From: Candidatus Gastranaerophilales bacterium | GTDB lineage: Bacteria; Cyanobacteriota; Vampirovibrionia; Gastranaerophilales; Gastranaerophilaceae | Assembly: GCA_017415185.1 (NCBI GenBank) | Contig: JAFQHZ010000033.1 | Span: 1 to 64,000, forward strand | Direction of reading: 5' to 3' | DNA: 64,000 nucleotides | Shown here: positions 57,701-64,000 of the stretch, piece by piece | Layout: each line of letters opens with the position of its first letter | Position numbering within the stretch: position 1 is the stretch's first letter | Translations under genes and position numbers: made by a program | The notes under the pieces: generated by a model | What the model was told of the DNA's origin: nothing | What the model saw: the letters and a program-made list of their open reading frames with translations, nothing else | Databases searched by the model: none

Positions 57701-57737
57701 AAATCCTCTTTTCTAAAAATATATTAACATATTATGC

Positions 57738-57743
57738 TATAAT
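57738..57743 (+). promoter_or_regulatory. Extended -10 (TG-C-TATAAT) seven bases before the pgeF-like start
   Basis: TG at 57735-57736, then C, then TATAAT. The ATG is at 57751, leaving 7 bases. Initiation at the expected distance would give a leaderless or near-leaderless mRNA. No Shine-Dalgarno sequence is present. Confidence 0.5.
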
Positions 57744-57750
57744 TTGACCT

Positions 57751-58422
57751 ATGTTTAAAATTAAAAAAATAGAAAATAAAACTGTTTATTATTCTGATAT
57801 CCTTCCTGTTGAGCATTTTTTCACAACAAGAGAATTGGAAATTAAAGAAAATATTGAATTAATTTCAAATTATCTTTCAATTGATTCTTCAAATTTAATT
57901 AAGCCTCAACAAGTCCATGGGGAAAATATTGAAATTGTCGACAATAGAAAAGAATATCCTTCTTGCGACGCTTTGATTTTGAAAGAAAAAAATAAAGCGA
58001 TATATTTAAATTTTGCCGATTGCACCCCTATTATTCTTTACGATGAAAAACAAAAAATTGGCGCAATTTCTCATGCTGGTTGGCGAGGAACTGCGCTTGG
58101 AATTGCTCCTAAAACCGTTATAAAAATGAAATCTAATCCAAAAGATATTATTGCGCTCATTGGTCCTTGCATTTCTTTTAAAAATTTTGAAACATCAAAC
58201 GAGGCAATTAAAAAATTAAAAACAACAATAAAAAATCAAAAAGATTTATTTAATTTTAATTATGCTGATTTGAAAGGAATTAACAAAAGGCAATTGGAAG
58301 AAATTGGGGTTGAAAGGTTTGATGTTTGTCCGTTTTGCACAATTGACGATAACGATAAATTTTTCTCGTATAGAAATGAAAATAAAACTTTAAAAAGACA
58401 TAGCGCTTTAATAAAATTATGA
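57751..58422 (+). CDS. pgeF: Multicopper-oxidase-like / purine nucleoside phosphorylase (YfiH/PgeF family)
   Basis: The 223 residues match this cytoplasmic family, once called laccase or polyphenol oxidase. Members act on purine nucleosides, and in E. coli a member edits peptidoglycan precursors. Zinc/active-site motifs are PQQVHGENI, LNFADCTPIILYD, AISHAGWRGTA and LIGPCIS, with VCPFCTIDDNDKFFSYR near the end. It overlaps the convergent TPR gene by 6 bases. The exact substrate cannot be told from sequence. Confidence 0.85.
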   Translation: MFKIKKIENKTVYYSDILPVEHFFTTRELEIKENIELISNYLSIDSSNLIKPQQVHGENIEIVDNRKEYPSCDALILKEKNKAIYLNFADCTPIILYDEKQKIGAISHAGWRGTALGIAPKTVIKMKSNPKDIIALIGPCISFKNFETSNEAIKKLKTTIKNQKDLFNFNYADLKGINKRQLEEIGVERFDVCPFCTIDDNDKFFSYRNENKTLKRHSALIKL

Positions 58423-59037
58423 ATTATGCTTTTTTTGTATTTCTTCTTTTAAAATTTGTTTAAATAAAATTGCAGGATAATAATCATCCACCATTGCATT
58501 AACTCGATTAATGCAATCAAGGGCTTCTCCTAAATCGCCAATTAAAAAATAACATTGTGACAAAATTAAAAAAGCTTCAGGATCGCAATAAAATAAACGC
58601 AAAGTTTTTCTGCAAAAAGTTATGGCTAAATCAAAATAGCCGTTTGAATAAAGCGCTCTTGCAATAAACTTATAGCTTTCGGGGTTTGCTTGATGCAACG
58701 TGTCGCACATGCTAACAAGATTTTGCGCCCATTCTATTAAACCATTTTCAATAAAAAGATTTATATAAATTTCAAGGTTTGCTCTTGTTTGAAAAAAGCT
58801 TGGCATTTTTTTGGGAATTTTCAAATTAATTAAGCTTAAAGCTGCTAATCCCCAATTTGCCGCAGGAGAATATCCTTTCGCTTTTAGCCAATATTCCTTT
58901 GCTTTTTTCTCGTCTTTTAAAAGAAGAGCGCAAAGCCCTGATGAATAATAATCTTTTAAATTATCAAAAATTATGAGAGCTTCTTGGTAATTTTTGTTGT
59001 AAAAATAATCTTTTGCAGTTTTAATTTGAAGAGTCAT
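58417..59037 (-). CDS. TPR-repeat protein downstream of csrA
   Basis: The 206 residues are made of helical pairs with tetratricopeptide spacing (AKDYFYNKNYQEALIIFDNL, KKAKEYWLKAKGYSPAANWG, ALYSNGYFDLAITFCRKTLR, SQCYFLIGDLGEALDCINRV). There is no signal peptide, so it is cytoplasmic. It overlaps csrA by 17 bases, indicating coupling; it may be a protein-interaction module in the same control circuit. No specific partner is identified. Confidence 0.75.
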   Translation of the reverse strand: MTLQIKTAKDYFYNKNYQEALIIFDNLKDYYSSGLCALLLKDEKKAKEYWLKAKGYSPAANWGLAALSLINLKIPKKMPSFFQTRANLEIYINLFIENGLIEWAQNLVSMCDTLHQANPESYKFIARALYSNGYFDLAITFCRKTLRLFYCDPEAFLILSQCYFLIGDLGEALDCINRVNAMVDDYYPAILFKQILKEEIQKKHNS

Positions 59038-59299
59038 TTTTTTTGATTTTGTTCATTAAATTAAAGCTTTGATTGCCATTTTGTAGTGGTTTAATGCTGC
59101 TAATTGCATCAACATCAAAATGGTGCGCTTGTTTGTTTGATTTTTTAATTTCGTTATAAACTTCTTCTCTGTAAATTTGAACGTTATTAGGAGCGTTGAC
59201 CCCGATTTTTACAGCATTTTTATAACTTTCTAGGATGACGACTTCAATATTGTCGTTTATTATTAGTTTTTGATTAACTTTTCTTGTTAAGATTAACAT
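59021..59299 (-). CDS. csrA: Carbon storage regulator CsrA
   Basis: This RNA-binding translational regulator recognises GGA motifs near ribosome-binding sites. MLILTRKVNQKLIINDNIEV and ILESYKNAVKIGVNAPNNVQ with IYREEVYNEIKKSN are the standard CsrA fold. The 92 residues exceed the usual 60-75 because of a polar C-terminal tail. It is encoded 3 bases after fliW, the classic antagonist pair: in Bacillus FliW binds CsrA until flagellin captures FliW, tying flagellin translation to assembly. Confidence 0.95.
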   Translation of the reverse strand: MLILTRKVNQKLIINDNIEVVILESYKNAVKIGVNAPNNVQIYREEVYNEIKKSNKQAHHFDVDAISSIKPLQNGNQSFNLMNKIKKNDSSN

Positions 59300-59302
59300 A
59301 AA

Positions 59303-59767
59303 TTATTCACCTTCGCTTTCTTCGTTGAATAATTTGTGTCTAACTTCAAAATCTGAATTTTTTAAAACTAATTGCATTGCTTTTTTGTTCACGATGTTAA
59401 TCACAATTGGAGCAAGCATATTAATTGTTGCGCCTTGAGGATTGCTTTGTGGAATGTTTGCAATATTGCAAACAAAAACGTCGTCTCCGCTTGAAATTTC
59501 TAGCTTTTGAGCTTCTTCATCAGGAATATCAAATTGGTAATCGATTCCAAAAAAGCTGCAAAGCGTGATTGGGAAAGCCAAACTCATATCTTCCATTGAT
59601 TGCAACCATTTAAATGGAGAATCAGGCTTATAATCAACAAGGGCATATTCTTTTAAATCGTTAAAGCCGATTATCGGCGAAATGAATTCAAATATTGAAT
59701 CTTTATTAATTTCTAGCTCACCAAATTTTGTAGTATTAATTTTGATTAATGCATTTTCTTGTGTCAT
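59303..59767 (-). CDS. fliW: Flagellar assembly factor FliW
   Basis: The 154 residues match FliW: TTKFGELEINKDSIFEFISP, IGFNDLKEYALVDYKPDSPF, WLQSMEDMSLAFPITLC and the later NMLAPIVINIVNKKAMQLVL. It should bind CsrA and flagellin. Its ATG comes one base after the stop of the TPR gene (TAAAATG), and csrA follows after 3 bases. Confidence 0.95.
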   Translation of the reverse strand: MTQENALIKINTTKFGELEINKDSIFEFISPIIGFNDLKEYALVDYKPDSPFKWLQSMEDMSLAFPITLCSFFGIDYQFDIPDEEAQKLEISSGDDVFVCNIANIPQSNPQGATINMLAPIVINIVNKKAMQLVLKNSDFEVRHKLFNEESEGE

Positions 59768-59768
59768 T

Positions 59769-60575
59769 TTATATTCCGTAATTTAACATATTGTTTTGTT
59801 GTGTCATTTGATTGTATAAATACATTTTTGCCATATCGGAATTTGAATTGTTCATCATAGCTCCGTATAACATTGGATTATTTAAGCCCATAGCGCCGTA
59901 TTGATTAAATTGTTGGGCTTGAGCTAGTGGATTAAATTGATATGGATTCATTCCGATTTTTGAAAGAGTATTTAAAGCAGAAGCGATTTCTTCATTTGTT
60001 GGTTGTTTGTATGATTGCAATTCGCCTCTTGCTGCTGCTTCTTGTTGTTGTTGAGTTCTAATATATTCCTCTTCAACCATTTTTCTTTCCATTCTTTCTT
60101 TGGTTATTTTGTCCATTGCAGCAGGGTGGATTTTTTTGCCAGACATTATAAACAAATCCATGTCGTCCAATTCTTCTTGTTCGCCTTCTTCAGCATTTTT
60201 TGGTTGTGGTTTGCAAATTGGATTTTCAGGATTTTCCAAACAATCGATTGCTTTTTGAGAATAATATGACAATACGATGTTTTCGTCTTTATTTACAACT
60301 TCTTGATAAACAATTTTTGCTTCTTCTTTATATCCTAATCTTGTATAGCACAAAGCAAGGTAATATTTTGCGTATGTGTTATTTTTTTCTTTTTTAACAA
60401 GTTCTTCTAAATCTTGCATTGAGCCAACATAATCGCCTTTTTTATATTTTGCGATAATTGGCTTTAAAGATTCGGTGATTTTAGGAGCTTTTGGCGTGAT
60501 TGTGTGCGTTGCAGCATTTGCACAAAGCCCTAATGATAGCATACCAATTACTATTAATGACAAAAGTTTTTTCAT
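59769..60575 (-). CDS. Exported TPR protein heading the fliW-csrA operon
   Basis: The 268 residues begin with a signal peptide (KKLLSLIVIGMLSLGLCANA). Two to three TPR-like helical pairs follow (AKYKKGDYVGSMQDLEELVK, TYAKYYLALCYTRLGYKEEA). The C-terminal half is Gln/Glu/Met-rich with an Asn/Gln/Met-rich tail. It is probably periplasmic. Its role with fliW and csrA is unknown; the tight spacing says it is co-expressed. AGAGGAT precedes the ATG. Confidence 0.7.
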   Translation of the reverse strand: MKKLLSLIVIGMLSLGLCANAATHTITPKAPKITESLKPIIAKYKKGDYVGSMQDLEELVKKEKNNTYAKYYLALCYTRLGYKEEAKIVYQEVVNKDENIVLSYYSQKAIDCLENPENPICKPQPKNAEEGEQEELDDMDLFIMSGKKIHPAAMDKITKERMERKMVEEEYIRTQQQQEAAARGELQSYKQPTNEEIASALNTLSKIGMNPYQFNPLAQAQQFNQYGAMGLNNPMLYGAMMNNSNSDMAKMYLYNQMTQQNNMLNYGI

Positions 60576-60731
60576 AATAATCCTCTGTTTTTATTTAATG
60601 TTTATAACATTAATGACAATATATTTTTATTATAACGTAACAAATGAAATATTATTTAATTTAAATCTGTTTTTTCCTCTAAACAGTTGAAAAAAAACTT
60701 TGTTTTGGTGGTGAATATTTTTAAATTACGC

Positions 60732-60737
60732 TATAAT
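60732..60737 (+). promoter_or_regulatory. TATAAT -10 six bases before the XRE-regulator start
   Basis: TATAAT ends 6 bases before the ATG at 60744, again a leaderless-type arrangement with no Shine-Dalgarno sequence. No convincing -35 is seen. Confidence 0.45.
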
Positions 60738-60743
60738 CGTTTT

Positions 60744-60959
60744 ATGAAAGTCAAAATAAAAGAAGTCGCAAAAGAAAAAAAGGGATATAGCTTATATAAA
60801 CTTGCTCAAATTATGAATTTGCCTCAGCAGACAATTTATTCTTGGGCAAAAGGCAGAACCCAGCCAACTTATTTAAATTTAGACAAATTGTGTGATGTTT
60901 TGGAATGTAGTGTCGGTGACATATTAGAAGCAGAACCAGTTCAAAATAAACTTTTTTAA
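60744..60959 (+). CDS. XRE-family DNA-binding protein
   Basis: The start at 60744 gives 71 residues, nearly all one Cro/C1-type helix-turn-helix: KKGYSLYKLAQIMNLPQQTI, YSWAKGRTQPTYLNLDKLCD, VLECSVGDILE. The frame is open 19 codons upstream, but that part overlaps the -10 box. There is no partner toxin or phage gene beside it, so it looks like a chromosomal regulator. It is followed directly by a terminator. Confidence 0.85.
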   Translation: MKVKIKEVAKEKKGYSLYKLAQIMNLPQQTIYSWAKGRTQPTYLNLDKLCDVLECSVGDILEAEPVQNKLF

Positions 60960-60963
60960 AAGG

Positions 60964-60986
60964 AAAGCGCTCGGTTGAGCGCTTTT
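60964..60986. terminator. Hairpin terminator between XRE gene and convergent gene
   Basis: AAAGCGCTC (60964-60972), loop GGTT, GAGCGCTTT (60977-60985) then T. The perfect 9-bp stem, with a T run on the plus side and TTTCC-TTTT on the minus side, could end both transcripts. Confidence 0.85.
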
Positions 60987-61008
60987 ATATTATATGAAAT
61001 TTACGGTT

Positions 61009-61665
61009 TTATACATGTCCTTGGTTTGTTTTGTGGTCAATATCTGCATTTTTGTCGTTTGCATTAATTTTGCCTTGAATTGTTCTGAAAGCTAAAGCGC
61101 AAAGACCGATTGCAGTTGCCGCTATTGCAACTTTTTTGTTTCCTTTTAGATAACCTGTTGCTTCTTTAACAATTTCTTCGCCGTTTAATACTGCTTTTGA
61201 GCCATAGAATTTTTTAGGCAATGTTAAAATTGTTTTTGCGTTTTCAAGTGGTGATTTTGTGATGATTGATGGAATGAATTTAATTGCTTTCCAAGCACCT
61301 TTAGCAAAATCGCCAATCGTTTGTCCTATAATATGGCTTAAAACTTTTAAGCCTTGCATATCTTTTGTTTCGCTAATTGCTTTTCCAATAACGCCAGCTG
61401 TTGCAGTTAAAGCAACGCCATCAACAGCGCCTCTTATAATGCCTGTACCAACATTTGTAATGGTGTTTACACCTTTAAAAATGTCTGTAACGCCTTTTTT
61501 TGCTTTGTTATATGTTTCAGTTACTGAAGCTTTCTTTTTTGGTTGTTCTTGGATTGCTGTTTCTTGCTTTTGAGCAGCATTGGCTTCAACTCTTGCTTTT
61601 AGTGCTGGGCTTAATTCAGCACCTTTGAAATGCAAAGAAGAATTAGATTGTAATCTTGAAATCAT
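61009..61665 (-). CDS. Unknown protein with FKG-type N-terminus and hydrophobic segments
   Basis: The start at 61665, with AAGGTGG upstream, gives 218 residues beginning MISRLQSNSSLHFKGAEL; the six codons further upstream would cross the ribosome-binding site. The N-terminal LHFKGAELS pattern is common in unknown proteins of Gastranaerophilales, as I recall it. Residues 65-135 are Gly/Ala-rich with moderately hydrophobic helices (GIIRGAVDGVALTATAGVIG), and another segment lies near 188 (VAIAATAIGLCALAFRTI). The tail is charged. It may associate with membranes. Function is unknown. Confidence 0.6.
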   Translation of the reverse strand: MISRLQSNSSLHFKGAELSPALKARVEANAAQKQETAIQEQPKKKASVTETYNKAKKGVTDIFKGVNTITNVGTGIIRGAVDGVALTATAGVIGKAISETKDMQGLKVLSHIIGQTIGDFAKGAWKAIKFIPSIITKSPLENAKTILTLPKKFYGSKAVLNGEEIVKEATGYLKGNKKVAIAATAIGLCALAFRTIQGKINANDKNADIDHKTNQGHV

Positions 61666-61772
61666 ATTACACCACCTTTTCAATTTTATTAAACACCTAA
61701 AGCTTGAAAATTGCCTGAACGACCTAATTTTATATTTTTATTTTACAAAAATTTACAAGAAAAATAAAGTGA

Positions 61773-62432
61773 TTAATAATAATTTTTAAGTAAAGGAATA
61801 ATAATTGTGCTCAATAGCCCAACTATTATTAAAGCAATTGTGCTTGCTGCTGTTTGTTTGTCTTTTTTTCTATCTGCGCAAGCGGCTGTTCCTATAACAT
61901 GGGAAGCGCTTCCAAGCGCTAAACCAATTGAAATATCGTTTTTTATTTTTAACAATTTTAAAATTTTATGTCCAAATGCTCCGCCAAAAACTCCGGTCAA
62001 AGCTACAACAACAGCTGTTAATTCGCTATAACCTTCAATTAATTTTGAAATTTCTAATGCGATTGGCATAGTGGTCGATTTTGGAAGCATTGATATAATC
62101 ACTTTGAAATCTGCTCCAAAAAATTTGGCGCAAAAATATGTTGAAATTATTGCAATAATTGTTGCCAAAAACAAAGAAGGATAAAGTGCTCGTTTGTTTG
62201 TTAATAAAATATGATAATTTTTATACATCGGATATGCAAGAGCAATTGTTGCAGGGGCAATCAAAAAAGATAAAATATTTGCCGATTCATTATATTTTGC
62301 ATAGTCGATGTTGAATATTTTTAAAATTAAAATTATAGAAACGCCTACGCTAATAATGATTGGAATTTTTAAATTGAAATGTTTAAAAATAAAAAATAGT
62401 ATAACAGTTAAAACTAGACCAAAAAGGTTCAT
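61773..62432 (-). CDS. lrgB: LrgB-family membrane protein
   Basis: The 219 residues contain about six membrane helices. Family text is AMLPKSTTMPIALEISKLI-type (here IISMLPKSTTMPIALEISKL), AVVVALTGVFGGAFGHKILK and IGLALGSASHVIGTAACADR. LrgB/CidB proteins work with the holin-like LrgA in autolysis control or, in plants and some bacteria, in organic acid export. It overlaps lrgA by 4 bases. Confidence 0.9.
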   Translation of the reverse strand: MNLFGLVLTVILFFIFKHFNLKIPIIISVGVSIILILKIFNIDYAKYNESANILSFLIAPATIALAYPMYKNYHILLTNKRALYPSLFLATIIAIISTYFCAKFFGADFKVIISMLPKSTTMPIALEISKLIEGYSELTAVVVALTGVFGGAFGHKILKLLKIKNDISIGLALGSASHVIGTAACADRKKDKQTAASTIALIIVGLLSTIIIPLLKNYY

Positions 62433-62797
62433 TTGCGCCTCCTTTTTAGTCTTTGAAATTTGATGATGTTATATGTGAACAAACCAACGCTTATTATAAC
62501 GAGACTTGTTGTTATAAAAATTGTCATAATTATTGCTAAAAAATTTTTTGAAATAATATCTGTATAATTAATTATTCCAACAAAAACGGGTATGAAAAAA
62601 AGAATCATATTTTGAAGCATAAAATTGCAAAAATCTTTAATCCATTCTTCTTTGACTAAGCTAGTTTTTAATAAAGAAAATAGGATAATAATTCCTAAAA
62701 TTGGCGCAGGTAGCGCAATTTTGGCTAAATCCAAAATAAAATTAGATAAATATAAAATTAAAAATATAATTCCAAGACCAATTGCAAAGTTTTTCAT
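62429..62797 (-). CDS. lrgA: LrgA/CidA-family holin-like protein
   Basis: The start at 62797 gives MKNFAIGLGIIFLILYLSNF and 122 residues with four helices. LPAPILGIIILFSLLKT corresponds to the family motif 'P.pG.iiGm.lLf.lL', and EEWIKDFCNFMLQNMILFFI to the following loop and helix. It overlaps lrgB (ATGA-type). A TATAAT lies 9 bases before the ATG (62807-62812 on the plus strand), so the mRNA leader would be very short. Confidence 0.85.
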   Translation of the reverse strand: MKNFAIGLGIIFLILYLSNFILDLAKIALPAPILGIIILFSLLKTSLVKEEWIKDFCNFMLQNMILFFIPVFVGIINYTDIISKNFLAIIMTIFITTSLVIISVGLFTYNIIKFQRLKRRRK

Positions 62798-62900
62798 AAC
62801 AAAAAAATTATACAACTAAAATAAATTTCCCCTTGATTCTAGTTTTTCTTTGATACAAAATTAAGTCGTAGATTGAATTTTACTTAAATTAAGAGGAAAT

Positions 62901-64000
62901 ATGAATTTTTATTTTATAGGGATAGCAATTTTGATTTTGGGTGCAATTTTTAGCTTAGCTGTTAAAAATCCAAATAATAAATTGAAAACAATTTCTGTTT
63001 TTTCTGTGATTGGGGCGTTAAATATTCTTGTTGCTTCAATTAAAACTTTTATATCAGGAGCAAATGATTTTGTTTTTAATCTTGGTTCGGTTTTTCAAAA
63101 TGTGAGATTTTCTCTTGATAATATAAGTGCATTTTTTGCAATTATTATTGCTGTTATGTCAACTTTGGCAATTATTTATTCAAATGGATATTTAAAACCA
63201 TATATCGAAAAAGGAAAAAATATCACTGCGCATTGTTTGTTTTTAATAATGCTTATGGCTTCAATGCTTGGCGTTGTTGTTTGTCAAAATGCGCTGATGT
63301 TTTTAATTATTTGGGAATTAATGTCTTTATCTTCATTTTTCTTGTGCTTATTTGAATATGAACAAAAAGAAGTTATATCATCAGGCATTAAATATCTTGT
63401 TTATATGCATTTGAGTGTGATTTTCATAATCATTTTCTTTGCGCTTTTGTCAATTCAAGCTCATAGTCTAGATTTTAATTATTTTTATGGGGTTGCAAAA
63501 GAAAATATCCAACTTGCAAATCTAATATTTATTTTTGGCTTTATTGGTTTTGGAATTAAGGCGGGTTTTGTTCCTTTTCATAATTGGTTGCCTGACGCTC
63601 ATCCAAAAGCGCCTTCCCATGTTAGCGCTATGATGAGTGGAGTTATGATTAAAACAGGAGTTTATGGAATAATCCGAGCTCTTGAAATTTGTTCAATTCC
63701 AACTTTAAGCACAATATATCTAGTTTTAATTTTGAGCATAATTACCGCTCTTTATGGAATATCTTATGCTTCTGTTCAAAAAGATATTAAAAAAATGCTT
63801 GCTTATTCTTCGATTGAAAATATGGGAATAATCGGTATTGGAATTGGAGTTTATTTGCTAGCTACTCATTATGAATATCCAACAGTTGCGCTAATTGCTC
63901 TTTGTGGTAGTTTTGCGCATATTTTAAACCATTCAATTTTTAAAGAACTTTTATTTTTATCAGCAGGAAGTGTTTATATTAAAACTCACACAAAAAATAT
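62901..64000 (+). CDS. Hydrogenase-4 / complex I-type membrane subunit (HyfB/NuoL-like), partial
   Basis: ATG at 62901 (AAGAGGAAAT upstream); the frame is open to the window end (366 codons). It is a polytopic antiporter-like subunit. FHNWLPDAHPKAPSHVSAMM and SGVMIKTGVYGIIRALEI are the conserved block of HyfB/HycC and NuoL/M/MrpD proteins; the SHVSALMSGVMIKTG wording favours the hydrogenase-4 type. YASVQKDIKKMLAYSSIENM is the following signature. It is probably the first gene of a group 4 hydrogenase or related complex that continues beyond the window. Confidence 0.85.
   Translation, partial: MNFYFIGIAILILGAIFSLAVKNPNNKLKTISVFSVIGALNILVASIKTFISGANDFVFNLGSVFQNVRFSLDNISAFFAIIIAVMSTLAIIYSNGYLKPYIEKGKNITAHCLFLIMLMASMLGVVVCQNALMFLIIWELMSLSSFFLCLFEYEQKEVISSGIKYLVYMHLSVIFIIIFFALLSIQAHSLDFNYFYGVAKENIQLANLIFIFGFIGFGIKAGFVPFHNWLPDAHPKAPSHVSAMMSGVMIKTGVYGIIRALEICSIPTLSTIYLVLILSIITALYGISYASVQKDIKKMLAYSSIENMGIIGIGIGVYLLATHYEYPTVALIALCGSFAHILNHSIFKELLFLSAGSVYIKTHTKN

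Noticed and set aside
60687-60743. 19-codon N-terminal extension of the XRE regulator
   Set aside because: It crosses a perfect TATAAT box and is not part of the helix-turn-helix fold.

Overview
The window is AT-rich, gene-dense bacterial DNA from a flagellated, outer-membrane-bearing (diderm) organism: it encodes both the P-ring (FlgI) and L-ring (FlgH) proteins. My best guess is a gut-type non-photosynthetic relative of Cyanobacteria (Melainabacteria/Vampirovibrionia, Gastranaerophilales-like). The reasons are the low GC, a pilin with a KAFTLAE start, proteins with N-terminal 'FKG/ISFSAN'-type motifs, a PPi-dependent phosphofructokinase and the flagellar gene content. This is inference; no ribosomal RNA or marker tree is available here. 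I see no tRNA, rRNA, CRISPR array or insertion sequence.

Layout. 1-3.9 kb: the tail of an M16-like peptidase, then a minus-strand ribE-ribBA-glycosyltransferase run. 4.1-7.5 kb: fliM, fliN, a CheY-like receiver protein, coaD and two tandem coiled-coil paralogues, ending in a strong terminator. 7.5-10.2 kb: an unknown membrane protein and era. 10.4-17.6 kb: a two-component system feeding into flgB-flgC-fliE, then an M49-like peptidase and PPi-phosphofructokinase. 17.7-26.3 kb (minus): one long flagellar operon, transglycosylase-flgF-flgG-flgA-flgH-flgI-flgJ-unknown-flgN-flgK-flgL. 26.5-30.3 kb (minus): glnA with its own promoter, an acidic FliN-like protein, fliL and an unknown exported protein. 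30.3-33.1 kb (plus): fliJ, a FliK-like protein, a hook/rod protein and an exported protein. 33.1-36.4 kb: a pilin-like protein and an 834-residue repeat protein. 36.5-48.9 kb (minus): the complete de novo UMP operon pyrK-D-E-B-C-F-carA-carB, followed by a six-repeat Clp-N protein, a DUF4145-like anchored protein, a small ORF and a HAD hydrolase. 49.2-57 kb: a giant YD-like protein, a subtilase, an unknown small protein and an 878-residue protein with four RNase III-like modules. 57-64 kb: a small gene with a structured 3' region, a TSCPD protein, a pgeF-like gene, a TPR-csrA-fliW-TPR block, an XRE regulator, lrgA/lrgB and the start of a hydrogenase-4/complex I-type membrane subunit.

How it fits together. 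About half the window builds or controls the flagellum: basal body, rod, rings, switch, export chaperones and CsrA/FliW translational control. Three intergenic sites share an exact TAAA-N15-GTCGA motif that resembles a sigma-28 promoter. They lie before fliJ, the 1021-residue protein and the 167-residue protein, which may place the two unknown proteins in the motility regulon.

The most unusual observations are: a CarA whose glutaminase triad is lost (Cys to Ser, His to Asn); a duplicated RNase III/dsRBD-like protein in which only the last catalytic module looks alive; a stand-alone protein of three Clp-N domains; an overlapping mini-ORF and terminator leader before pyrK; and a family of GC-richer, hairpin-forming intergenic elements scattered between genes in operons.
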